Below, piece by piece: positions 54,504 through 64,000 of a DNA stretch of 64,000 bases (the first letter of the stretch is position 1; every line of letters begins with the position of its first letter). Source of the stretch: Triplophysa rosa (lineage: Eukaryota; Chordata; Actinopteri; Cypriniformes; Nemacheilidae). The translations under genes and the position numbers were made by a program. A model generated the notes under the pieces. That model saw only the letters and a program-made list of their open reading frames with translations, was not told the DNA's origin and made no database searches. The DNA lies in the NCBI RefSeq assembly GCF_024868665.1, contig NC_079891.1:19222471-19286470 (forward strand), written 5' to 3'.

Positions 54504-55189
54504 TAGGGCTGTCACGATTATTAAATAATCGTCTCATCGCGATTGTTTGACCTCATCGCGATGGTTTCAGATCATCGCAATTATCGCACATCTCTAGAGA
54601 AGACACTAGGGGGAGCTGTAGTGCATCTGCATATTGCATATTTTAGTGTATATATTGTTACTAAAGCATGGTAATACTTGTAAAATGTACCACCACAACA
54701 CAATCACTTAAAAAAAAAACTAAAACATATACAAATTACCTGCAGTACAATTTAATATTATTTAAGCAAATTTCAGTGTGAAAACCAGTCTACCAAAATT
54801 TCATTAACACACAAGTAAAATTTTATTGTAGTCTTGCAAGTGAGAAAAAAAACAGACTAGAAGCTTTTCTATGACTGATAGCATTTCACTCCTGATCAAT
54901 TTACTTTATTTACAAGTATTTGGTGGTTGTATTATTGACAGGTAAAAGCCTAAACCTTAAATATATGATGACCCAATTTTTTCCTATGTATTTCCAAGAA
55001 AAAAACATAGTCTTGTAGTCGTTTCAATCGCTGAATCAAAAATGTATGAGAATTAAATGTCAAAGCTCAAAAACAGACAATTAATCATCATAATCGTCAA
55101 AGCCCTAAATCAGACAATTAATCGTCATAATCGCAATGATTTATTAGACAATTAATCGTCAGTCAAATTTCATAATCGTGACAGCCCTA
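54504..55189. mobile_element. Nested hAT MITE, copy 1
   Basis: TAGGGCTGTCACGATTAT at the left mirrors ATAATCGTGACAGCCCTA at the right. The flanking 8-mers GCCTAGAC (54496-54503) and GCCGAGAC (55190-55197) match at seven of eight positions. The 686-bp interior is non-coding. A second copy in the opposite orientation starts at 63442. Confidence 0.9.
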
Positions 55190-55869
55190 GCCGAGACCTT
55201 GTCCATACGTTTCCCTTTGAAAGCAGAGTTTTCGTTTTAAAACGGTCTTCGACCACATTAGTGTTTTCAAGTGTTTTCCAAATGCTGCCTGAATATCCAC
55301 ACTGAAACGAGCTGAAAACTTATACATCCATGCTGCGCAGTAAAACAAATGATGCTACAGCCTGTGTGTGCGTTTGTTTACTTTCTGCCTTTATGCCACG
55401 GCAATGTGAAACAAAGCACAGAGCACAGAGACTTTAAATGGATGGAATGAGGCAGGGATGCTGCTACGGGTAACACAAAACTATAACATTTCCGAAGCGA
55501 AAGTGAAACTATCCTGGCACATACTGTCAAACAATAACTGCGAGTAATTAAATATTCTGTCTCCTAAAATGTAATCTAAAGTATGCATGAACTTACATTC
55601 CGCTATCATACTGGAAAGCAGTCAAAACATTAAGAGCACTTCATGTTATTAAACTGTTTACTTTTGTAAGAAACTACGAAAAATAAGTAGAACAGTACAG
55701 TATGTCTAGCAGTTGTGAAGTTGGTACAAGTCTTTAGAAGCATAATTTCTTTTTAGACTTATTTGTTGGCCAGTTGTGGTCTGTGCAATCAATAGTAAAT
55801 GTTCTGAACTATTCTATTGTGTTTTATTGTTCCAGTATAGTAATGATAATATTTACAATAACAATATAT

Positions 55870-56830
55870 TGATTTATACCACAGGGCTGTTGAATGCTTC
55901 ATTCTGATTGGCTGACGAACGTTCGACGGGTGTGCATTATTTTTCAGTTAAACGCACACCTATGAAGTAGTTCCAGATTTGTCGACCGAATTACAGTTCC
56001 ATATCACTGCGCCCAGTTTAACTTAAATGTAGCCTACTGTCCACCAGTGAATACGTATCTAACAACAGACAAAGTGACAGGCAAATTCCATTGTCTGAGA
56101 AGAAATAACTATTATTTATGGACAGCATTTGAACAACAATGGCGAGAGCACTGTACAGGACTGTTCAGACGAAAAACTAAAGCATATATCAAAGGTAACT
56201 GCAAACTACATGACACAATCATCGGGTTAAAGATAAAACACGAAGCACAAACATAACAAAAACAACATGTTAAATTCGTCTGTGGAATGGGTAAACGGGA
56301 CTTAAAACACACAGCAGGAAGCTTTCTATGCCACTGCGAGAACCGCAGCTGGTGCAGAAACCTCCGTGTCACATTTTTTCTCTTAATACTTTTCTTATAC
56401 GACAGGGGTGTTAAATATGACGAAAACAAATCAAATATAGATATTTGTCTTTTCACTCTCAGTGAAGCAAACGCGTATGCATGTGCACTGTCTGTCTTCC
56501 TCTCGCTCTCGGAAAACTGCATATGCAGGCTCAAGCAACGCCTTCTGAGATGCGTAAGAAATTAGTTCTACCAGCAAGAGCATTCCGGGACAAATACCAT
56601 ACAAATGTCTTGAGATAAAACATCGTAACAACGTCTTGTGGTATCGTAACAACGTCTTGTGGTGTTGTGACCGTGGTATAAGCGGAATAATTGACTCCGG
56701 TCCTTTCAATTATCGAAAGTTAATGCACACCCGAGGTGTAACGGCCACTCCGCTTCGCGTCGTGGCCTCATTACCACCTCGGGGTGTGCATTAACTTTCG
56801 ATAATTGAACGGCCCGTCGTCAATTATTCC
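55870..56830. repeat. Fish repeat with long complementary arms near its end
   Basis: TACCACAGGGCTGTTGAATG opens a common fish repeat. At 56707-56812, TTCAATTATCGAAAGTTAAT with GCACACCCGAGGTG is followed closely by its complement CACCTCGGGGTGTGCATTAA with CTTTCGATAATTGAA, a near-perfect hairpin. Frames at 56047-56256, 56112-56534 and 56287-56565 have no domain. Confidence 0.55.
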
Positions 56831-57148
56831 TTACATATAAAATACTGAATTTAATAGATGTCTCCCACATTGACCCACAGCAACATTAAAATATAAGTGT
56901 ACAATGTTTTATACAAATCATTTATTCTATTTAGTTTCCATTTCATTCATTTAACATATTTAATATTGGGGGCATCCAAGTTATTTACATATTTGACATT
57001 TTTTTAAAAAGGTAACGCAATAGTAACATTCCCTGGTAATAAGTTACTTTTATAATGATGTTACTAACTCAATTACTATTTGTGAGAAGTAACTAGTAAC
57101 TATAACTAATTACTTTTTTAAAGTAACGTGCCCAACACTGTGTAGGAG

Positions 57149-58490
57149 TGTGTAATTTGTGGGCAAAAAGCAGGGGACATTGTTTAAATGCAGACCGAAA
57201 TTTCTGCAAAATCCTCTCCCAGGGTGCGTGTGCCTCACATGACGACTCACAGCTCCGTGACACACGCGAGCGTGGATTTATCCCCCGTATAATGAGGACA
57301 TTTGAGTGTCGATTGAAAGGGAGATGATACACAGACAGTGGACTCTGATGTGTTCAGATACTGACAAATTATATTGAAGCAACGACATCAAATGAGCACC
57401 TCGGGTTAAAAGAGACGAGCGAGTGTCTTTAAATGACCGCTGTGATACGGCTTTCTGAAAACAAAATTCTAAACAGGGGCTAGCAATACAAATACCATAC
57501 AAAAAAATATCACTGCAAACATTTCCCCTAGACTTACATCGAACAAGGGCTATACAGTGACCATTTCACACCACATAAAGGCCCTTTCATGATGAGCGTG
57601 TGGGTAAGAGTTTCCACTTCCATGTTACTGTACAAACCATTATATAGTCAAAACAGTATATTGCGCATTTTCGATTTGCAGGTTATTGAGAGAAACAAGT
57701 ACCATCTTGTTTGCATATATGAAATCAAAGGGTCGGTTATCTAACTGTAGTGGAGAGTTTTTGATTGAATTAAATACATGGTTATATAATGCTAATTAGG
57801 GCTGAAGCTCTGAAGTATTGGCTTTGTATGACCAAGGGCAGCTCTCTGAACACTTAAACAAACCCCACAAAATGACCCAATAGATCCTCTGTCTGTCCAT
57901 TCAAATCATATGTTACTAAAGATGCTTAATAACATTGCATTTGTAGCAGGGCTTATGAGAGAAGGATCAACAATAGAGCTCATGCAGTGATTTTTTTATT
58001 TGTCATCATTTGATCACTCAGAGAAGTCCAGCTGTTGCCATTATAAATTGTTCCGACCTTAAATTGGGTTCAAAGGAACTACATTTCATTTTTTATCACA
58101 CATGGAGGGAGATGAACATGAGCCATCTGCTGCCCGAAATCCGCATCTGTTTTAACATCCGAACGTATTCAATTTGTGTGCGAGTTTATGTGAGGGAGTA
58201 GGTTGCAAACAGTGGAGTTATAAATGTTATACCCTTATGAAATAAACAGACTAAGAAGATATTTCCACAGTAACACAAATTGAAAGTAATACATGACCCA
58301 GGATTAAGGAAAAATACAGAAAATACAAAATATTTGCCTTAGACATTACAGAAAAACTGATTTATTGGTATTTAATCTTTAAAGCCTTTATAAGAAAACA
58401 GTATTCTACTGTCTACAATCTTCCTGAGTGTTTGCAAATCTAGGAAATGTTATAGCGGGGTGTATAGTACTTAATTTTATATATGATCTC
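57149..58490. other. Non-coding, nothing recognised
   Basis: Unique-looking AT-rich sequence. Frames at 57093-57332, 57278-57502 and 58010-58201 are short and lack domains. Confidence 0.35.
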
Positions 58491-58496
58491 AGACCA

Positions 58497-58620
58497 TGCA
58501 GGGGTTTTCCTGGCTCAAAATGAGGCTGAGGGGGTGCCATCCTGATCTTGTACACACACACGTAGGCCTACCGTACCTTTAAGTGGCTTAACCAAAGTGA
58601 CGTTGACATTAAACATTCTA
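58497..58620 (+). mobile_element. Possible hAT terminal fragment
   Basis: GCAGGGGTTTTCCTGGCTC followed by GGCTGAGGGGGTGCC resembles a hAT end of the CAGGGG type. No opposite end or duplication was seen. Confidence 0.35.
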
Positions 58621-59236
58621 ATAAAATTAGATGAAAATGACAATTATTAAGTTATATAAAACATTACTTTTATTCAACCAAACAGATTTTTTTAATCAAA
58701 TAAAGCTTTTTTTATCATTTTCAAATAACTCTTCAGCCCATAATAGCCAACTGAATTAGCCAGTCTTTCTAAATTAGCAAAGCTCATTCACATCTTGCAT
58801 TCTCTGTGGTTCACTTTAAATGATTCAATGATCTCTTACATTCGCTAGTGACAGAAAGTTCAATAGTTTAAATGAATCGATTCAAATGAGTCATTCGTGT
58901 GCGAGTCATTCTGAACGCAATGTGCGTTCATACTGGCGAACACGCTGTGTACAGTATACGCTGATTCAACGATCCAACTGCACAGCTAAAGATATTACAA
59001 TGATGTACGTCATGTTAATTTAAGAATTTTCAAGAAATTAAACGTACTTGGATGCAAAACAAACAGCCGTGAAACACAGCTAGCTCTTGTTCTGCAACTC
59101 TTTTTAGCGCCTTAGTGTGCTGATAACGAAACTGCGCCTCCACTGTGGCGTAATGCCACAACTGTAGTTACAAATGACAGTCTGTTAAATGCACGCAACA
59201 TTTCTTGTGAAGACACCCGACATAATTTTGGTGAGA
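58621..59236. other. Non-coding, nothing recognised
   Basis: AT-rich. A short region at 58850-58990 has repeated TTCAA/ATGAATCGATTC words. Confidence 0.35.
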
Positions 59237-59239
59237 GTC

Positions 59240-59570
59240 TAACTGTGCGTTCACACCGCCGCCGTCGAGAGCGTCAAAGTGGCCGGAAGTCATACATTTT
59301 CAATGTGAGCCGGCAGCGAGCAGCGGCGCGTCTTGGCCGTTGAAATCAGGTCAACTTTATGGTAATGAGTTATGACGTAGTTCGGCAGCAACCAATCGGA
59401 ATGTAGAAGTCCACCGCTTGAGAGGATTCCAGAGAATGCAGCCCTGTAAACTTTGGTCTACGTCAGAGCGCCAGGGCGGCCACGAAACTTTCTACAGCGT
59501 TGTTGGCAGGGCGGCCAGAGCGATTTTTGACGCTCTCAATGGCGGTGGGGGGACAGTAAATAAAGCAATA
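59240..59570. mobile_element. GC-rich MITE
   Basis: CTGTGCGTTCACACCGCCGC at the left and GACGCTCTCAATGGCGGTG at the right are loosely complementary (CGCCGCCGTCGAGAGCGTC versus GACGCTCTCAATGGCGG). The block is GC-rich against an AT-rich background and typical in style of fish miniature elements. Confidence 0.5.
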
Positions 59571-60213
59571 CTTTGAAAAAAGCAATACCCTTTCAAACTA
59601 CAAACATTTTACCTGAAAATACATACATGCACACATGCATTTTCACATAAGTAAACCATTCAGACCAAATTTATATATAAATTGTATAGCAATAAAAGAA
59701 TAAGAGAATCACCTTAGAGGGCTGCATTAAATAAGTGCATTTTGTCTCTCCCCTTGCCAGCATCCTATTCTTCTCCATCTTCCACTCTACTTCCCATATC
59801 TTCCTTCTTTCCTATTCTCAAGGATTCCATTCCATATTTCCATCCTCTATATCCACTCTTCCGGCAACCCTGTTTCCACCACCTCGTGTCTCTTCTGAGG
59901 TGATCATATGAAAATTGAATTCTTGCTTTTTCTTATGATGCAACAAGATTAAACACGTGAATAAAGAAGTCATGGAAAACATACAAAAATGATAGTGGAA
60001 GAAAAAGACGTGTGACAAATCTCTTCCACCAGGTTAAGTGTCGGCTCATTAGATGATGAATATGGTTTTATATGTAATGTGTCTGTGTGTTAGGTTGGTT
60101 TCATTTTTTTCCCGAGATGACGCTCAAGAGGCAGCAACAGAGATGTGGGAGTAAAACTAATGTAGGAAATCAGGCGGAGGGATACATTACATCTTTGACT
60201 GGCAAGAGGACGA
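59571..60213. other. Non-coding, nothing recognised
   Basis: AT-rich sequence up to the third L2 remnant. Frames at 59818-60018 and 60087-60353 do not show a domain until the L2 part begins. Confidence 0.35.
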
Positions 60214-60504
60214 GTGAGGGAGCAAATGAAATACTACAGCATTTACTTCTTCAATATAATCCCATTAATTACCTACATAACAGAGCTTCTACCACACTAC
60301 AACCCATCACGCTCTCTAAGATCTCAAAACTCCGGACTTTTGATAACACCTAGAATAACTAAATCCACCAAAGGGGGCAGAGCATTCTCAAACGTAGCAC
60401 CTAAACTCTGGAATAGCCTTCCCGATACTATTCGAGGGTCAGACACACTCTCCCAATTTAAACCTAGATTAAAGACACATCTTTTCAGCCAAGCATTCAC
60501 TTAA
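60214..60504 (+). CDS. L2 ORF2 C-terminal fragment
   Basis: A 96-residue frame: ELLPHYNPSRSLRSQNSGLL, then [20 protein letters not shown] and SQFKPRLKTHLFSQAFT before the stop. These are the last ~80 residues of L2 ORF2, matching the ends of both other copies. Non-functional fragment. Confidence 0.75.
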   Translation: MREQMKYYSIYFFNIIPLITYITELLPHYNPSRSLRSQNSGLLITPRITKSTKGGRAFSNVAPKLWNSLPDTIRGSDTLSQFKPRLKTHLFSQAFT

Positions 60505-60579
60505 TGCAAAATATGCTAAATAAACCACCGGGAGACTGCATTTATTAGATATTATTTACTAGAATAATCTTGCTTGTTC

Positions 60580-61390
60580 CAGGGGCGGAGCCAGACATTG
60601 TGGACATTGGGGGCTTAGCCCAAAATCTAGGGGTTCCATCCAGGGCATGGTCCCCAGGATATTTTTTTCACATTTATGGCAGCTATAATAAACTATTTTT
60701 TAATCTTTAATCGAAGTGTTCTCTTTTTTATCATTCTGAAACTGTCAAAATTTGATATGTTACAAAGACATTTTCACTTCTCTCAAATAAAAACAGAAAA
60801 ATGCTGTAAACCTGTTACCATGAAGTTACACAAGAAAGGTAGATTAGGAATTTGGAATAAACATTACTAATTTAAAACCTATTTTGTTGCTTAGAAAAAA
60901 TTTAGCAGACAAAGGTGCTACCACTGAATCCATGAAGTAACAAGTAATTCAAATCAAAGCTCATCAACAATGCCAAGTAAATGTGGCCTCTAATACTCTA
61001 ATTATTTAGACAGACTAAATCAGTGTTAATGTTAGCCGTTAGCCGAACGCTATTTAACAGTATAAACAAACCACATAACTAAAAATAGACACTTTCAAAG
61101 TAATAATGTAATGAAGCCACTGTAATAATGACTGATTTAAAAACATGTTTACTGTCGGAAGATTCTGTATTTTAAGTTGCAGTTGCACAGAAGGTGCGTG
61201 CAGCACCTTCGTTCAGACTTGAATGTCTCCTTCGCTTTGACTGGAGTGACGGACTCGGACTTTAAAGCTCAATGCCGCCACTGCGCCACCTAACGTACTG
61301 TATGAAATTATTTAACCTGAGAAGATTCGGGGCTTTTGAAAAAACAATCGGGGCTGAAGCCCCAGAAGCCACCCCCCCGCTCCGCCCCTG
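60580..61390. mobile_element. hAT MITE with CAGGGGCGGAGC ends
   Basis: CAGGGGCGGAGCCAGAC at the left mirrors CCCGCTCCGCCCCTG at the right. The flanking 8-mers GCTTGTTC (60572-60579) and GCTTGATT (61391-61398) match at six of eight positions, consistent with an aged hAT duplication. 811 bp. An internal 64-residue frame (60676-60870) has no domain. Confidence 0.82.
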
Positions 61391-61526
61391 GCTTGATTTA
61401 TAAACACCATGCACTGTGCTGTGTTTGACCTTTTTTGTGTTTTTCAGGTTTTCTTATTTTCTCCTGTAAAGCTGCTTTGGAACAATGCACATTGTGAAAA
61501 GTGCTATATAAATAAAATTGAATTGA

Positions 61527-62976
61527 ATTAATTAAATCCAACACACTCACATGCATCCAAAACTAACACTCAACAAGGTAAAATTGGCCAGTAAATCAGG
61601 CACTTGCCAGAAGGCTGGTAACTTTAACTCTAACATTACATGCAGGGTCTATAATGAACTTTCATGCAAATAAATATTTTAACCAGCCAAGAAATTTCAC
61701 ACAATAACTAAATTGTTATAAGAACAAAAATGCATAATTTCACAATCATTTGCATGTTATTCAAATTAGTTTCATGGCAAGTAACACATTTTATCAATTT
61801 AAACCACCACTGGCAGGTGCAGCTTAAAGTTAATTTTAGACCCAACTTGCATGTCACATTGGTTGGCGCAAAGGGGCTGTTAAAAGCTGTTTGTGATAAA
61901 TATACTCTAGTCCCAGTCTATTTTTACAACATTGACCCAGCCACGAAAACAGATCTCAAGCACTCAAAATTGAGAATCTATAGATTATCAAAATATAAAA
62001 ACGAAACAAGTCATATTTGCTTTTACTTGAGAGGTGACAAACTTTTGTGACAAACCAATGTATTACACCATGAAATTCACATATTAATAGCTAAAACTAC
62101 GGACACTTGAGTTGTAAAAAAAAAAGCTTTAAGCAATAGCCTATTACAGTCAAATAAAAGATTTATTCTTGCACTGTACTGCAATAATATGTGAACTGAA
62201 ATGCATAATACCTCTAAAGAACAGTGAGAAAACATCACAGGATGTATATTAAAACTGCTCTCCGCTCTCCCCTCTCTCCCTAAAGCGTGTCTTTTCCACA
62301 CAGTTTTTAGGTTGTAACAGCAACAAATGACCAAAGCAACATTGGACTAAAAATCAAATGCCATATATTTGCAAAATATGTTAAGACACCTAGTGGTCTC
62401 TTTCAAAAGGATTTGATTTTGGACAAAAATCTGAAAAAGAGTAATTCAAAAGCATTTCCTCAATCTGCAGAGGAAAAGAGCCTGACAAATCCCTTCCTTT
62501 CATGTGAGATCACAAGATATAGAAGAAAATCTGAAACACAGAAGGAATCTGATAAGAAAGGTGAATGTGAAGAGTTTTCCAATAACTGTCTGTTCTTTCT
62601 GACATTTTTGCGGGTTTGATGTTGTCTTCATAGGAGACTAAAGTACATTAGACAAGTACTGGCAGCAAAACAAACAAACACTGAATTTCCTGGATGATAT
62701 GGATGGGGTTCCTGGATGAGGACTTAGCCTTTAAAAATTGCAGGTTGTACTTTGGGAGTGCCTAATGTTAAACAAGGCCAAGGTCTTTCTAGAGGCGGAT
62801 GAGCAGGATTTAAGATTTGCCAACACTGTGTACAGTCTTTAACACACATGCGTTACCAACCCTCACGCGGCAAAGCTCTCCAGGTGTCACTCCTTATCAC
62901 TCGTATAAGACCAGGGACATCACTAAACCCTTTAATTTACGAATGCATTTGTTTCTTGCTGTAATGTGTCTTTAAG

Positions 62977-62978
<2 letters not shown>
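61527..62978. other. Non-coding, nothing recognised
   Basis: AT-rich unique-looking sequence. A 106-residue frame at 61730-62050 and a 68-residue frame at 62413-62619 show no known domain and have strong AT codon bias. Confidence 0.35.

Positions 62979-63012
<34 letters not shown>
62979..63012. repeat. (GT)n microsatellite
   Basis: Perfect GT run of about 16 units. Confidence 0.95.
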
Positions 63013-63013
<1 letters not shown>

Positions 63014-63382
63014 GCTGCACAATTAATCGAAAAACTAATTGGGATAACAATTACGGGTAAAAATTTATTTATGTACATGTATGGATGAATGCATGTAAGT
63101 TTAATTACTGGAAATGCATTTAAAAGAAGACTAGAAAGGGGTGCCATGCTTTCAAAATGTTGGGGAAGCACTGACTTAACCTGACATACTGCTCATGTTT
63201 ACCACTGTTCCAAATATTTTGTGTTGCTTAAAAATCAAATCTATTGTGTTCAATGGTTTTTACTCAGACATTTAAAATAACGCATTTTAAAGCTGCAACT
63301 GCAATACCGCCATACCGCGAAACCGTTATAGTTTGGCTTAAGGTTACCATACAGTCAAAATCACATACCGGCCCATGCCTAG
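63013..63382. mobile_element. hAT-like composite fragment
   Basis: TAGGCTGCACAATTAATCG at the left is a common fish hAT terminus. The right end ATACCGGCCCATGCCTA belongs to a similar but different type (ACCGCGAAACCG words). The two halves may be separate insertions. No target duplication. Confidence 0.4.
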
Positions 63383-63441
63383 CCGGTGATACATTTTTAT
63401 GTAGCGGTAACTGATGAAGCTTTTATTACTGTAGTCGGTAT

Positions 63442-64000
63442 TAGGGCTGTCACGATTCTGAAATTTGACTGACGATTAATTGTCTTATAAATCATTGCGA
63501 TTATGCCGATTAATTGTCTGTTTTAGGGCTTTGACGATTATGACGATTAATTGTCTGTTTTTGAGCTTTGACATTTAATTCTCATACATTTTTGATTCAG
63601 CGATTGAAACTACTATATTGTTCTGAATACAAGACTGTTTTTTTCTTGGAAATACAATGGAAAACATTGGGTCATCATATATTTAAGGTTTAGGCTTTTA
63701 CCTGTCAATAATACAACCGCCAAATACTTGTAAATGAAGTAAATTGATCAGGTGTGAATTGAAGCCACCATTAAAATGCTATCAGTCATAGAAAAGCTTC
63801 TAGTGTTTTTTTCTCACTTGCAAGACTACAATAAAATTTTACCTGTGTGTTAATGAAATTTTGGTAGACTGCTTTTCACACTGAGATTTGCTTAAATAAT
63901 ATTAAATTGTACTGCAGGTAATTTGTATATGTTTTAGTGTTTTTTTTTTAAGTGATTGTGTTGTGGTGGTACATTTTACAAGTATTACCATGCTTTAGTA
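63442..64000. mobile_element. hAT MITE, copy 2, cut by window end
   Basis: TAGGGCTGTCACGATTCTGA and the following ~560 bases are the reverse complement of 54640-55189. The element runs off the window inside the TTTTTTTTTAAGTGATTG block, so its far terminus is not seen. Confidence 0.9.

Larger units (their letters stand above)
53912..57140. mobile_element. 3.2-kb hAT-type element with 8-bp duplication
   Basis: The left end CAGTGATGGGAATAACGGCG and right end AAAGTAACGTGCCCAACACTG are inverted at the tips, with GTAACG/GTTACT words on both sides. It is flanked by TGTAGGAG (53904-53911) and TGTAGGAG (57141-57148), a perfect 8-bp duplication. The interior has no transposase. It carries a GT/GA microsatellite, a nested hAT MITE (54504-55189) and another repeat (about 55870-56830). 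Confidence 0.88.
60214..61526 (+). mobile_element. L2 3' fragment split by a hAT MITE
   Basis: 60214-60579 and 61391-61526 form the last part of an L2: ORF2 C-terminus, then a 3' end GTGCTATATAAATAAAATTG with (AATTG)n units at about 61512-61526. The MITE 60580-61390 sits in the 3' UTR. The exact 5' truncation point is not clear. Confidence 0.8.

Noticed and set aside
61730..62050. A 106-residue frame that could be a novel small gene
   Set aside because: AT-rich, without domain, Kozak context or splice support, and no repeat relation that would suggest conservation.

Overview
The window looks like a stretch of teleost nuclear genome, most probably a carp- or zebrafish-like cyprinid. This is inferred from an intron-split vertebrate gene (klhl13) with fish-like protein sequence, an AT-rich background, and a dense mix of fish-type transposons: DIRS, L2, Tc1, many hAT-type miniature elements, V-SINE-like tails and a Gypsy-type solo LTR. 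The species cannot be named from sequence alone. There is no bacterial or viral gene content.

Layout. 1-20 kb is repeat-rich flank: two inverted copies of a composite tandem-repeat element (543-1330 and 4290-4760), a solo LTR (2392-3178), a Tc1 end, a tRNA-derived SINE, a MITE carrying a pseudo-exon (8770-9301), a decayed hAT transposase (10.2-11.3 kb), a C-type lectin pseudogene (minus strand, 12.5-12.08 kb), a hAT element with a perfect 8-bp target duplication (13464-14499) and a scrap of Gypsy reverse transcriptase (about 14.87-15.09 kb). 21176-41704 holds the minus-strand klhl13 gene. Six coding exons were placed by splice sites and phase, and together they encode 616 residues from an internal Met-Met to the stop. 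The 11.6-kb intron between its first two recognised exons contains a GC-rich, antisense DIRS retrotransposon (32237-37739) with all its structural hallmarks but broken ORFs. 42-53 kb is a nest: two near-identical copies of a dead Tc1-like segment, the second split by a young 5'-truncated L2, followed by a long L2 with an intact 533-residue ORF. 53.9-57.1 kb is a 3.2-kb hAT-type element with an 8-bp target duplication and other elements nested inside. The rest to 64 kb is a third L2 split by a hAT MITE, unique AT-rich sequence, and a hAT MITE cut by the window edge.

klhl13 is the only gene that looks functional. It is the substrate adaptor of a CUL3 ubiquitin ligase. Everything else recognised is mobile DNA at various stages of decay, and target-site duplications and splits give a relative order of insertion. 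The features most worth a second look are the DIRS element with its exact internal complementary region, the tandem array of GTCACGTGAC palindromes, the duplicated Tc1/L2 nest, and the lectin pseudogene.
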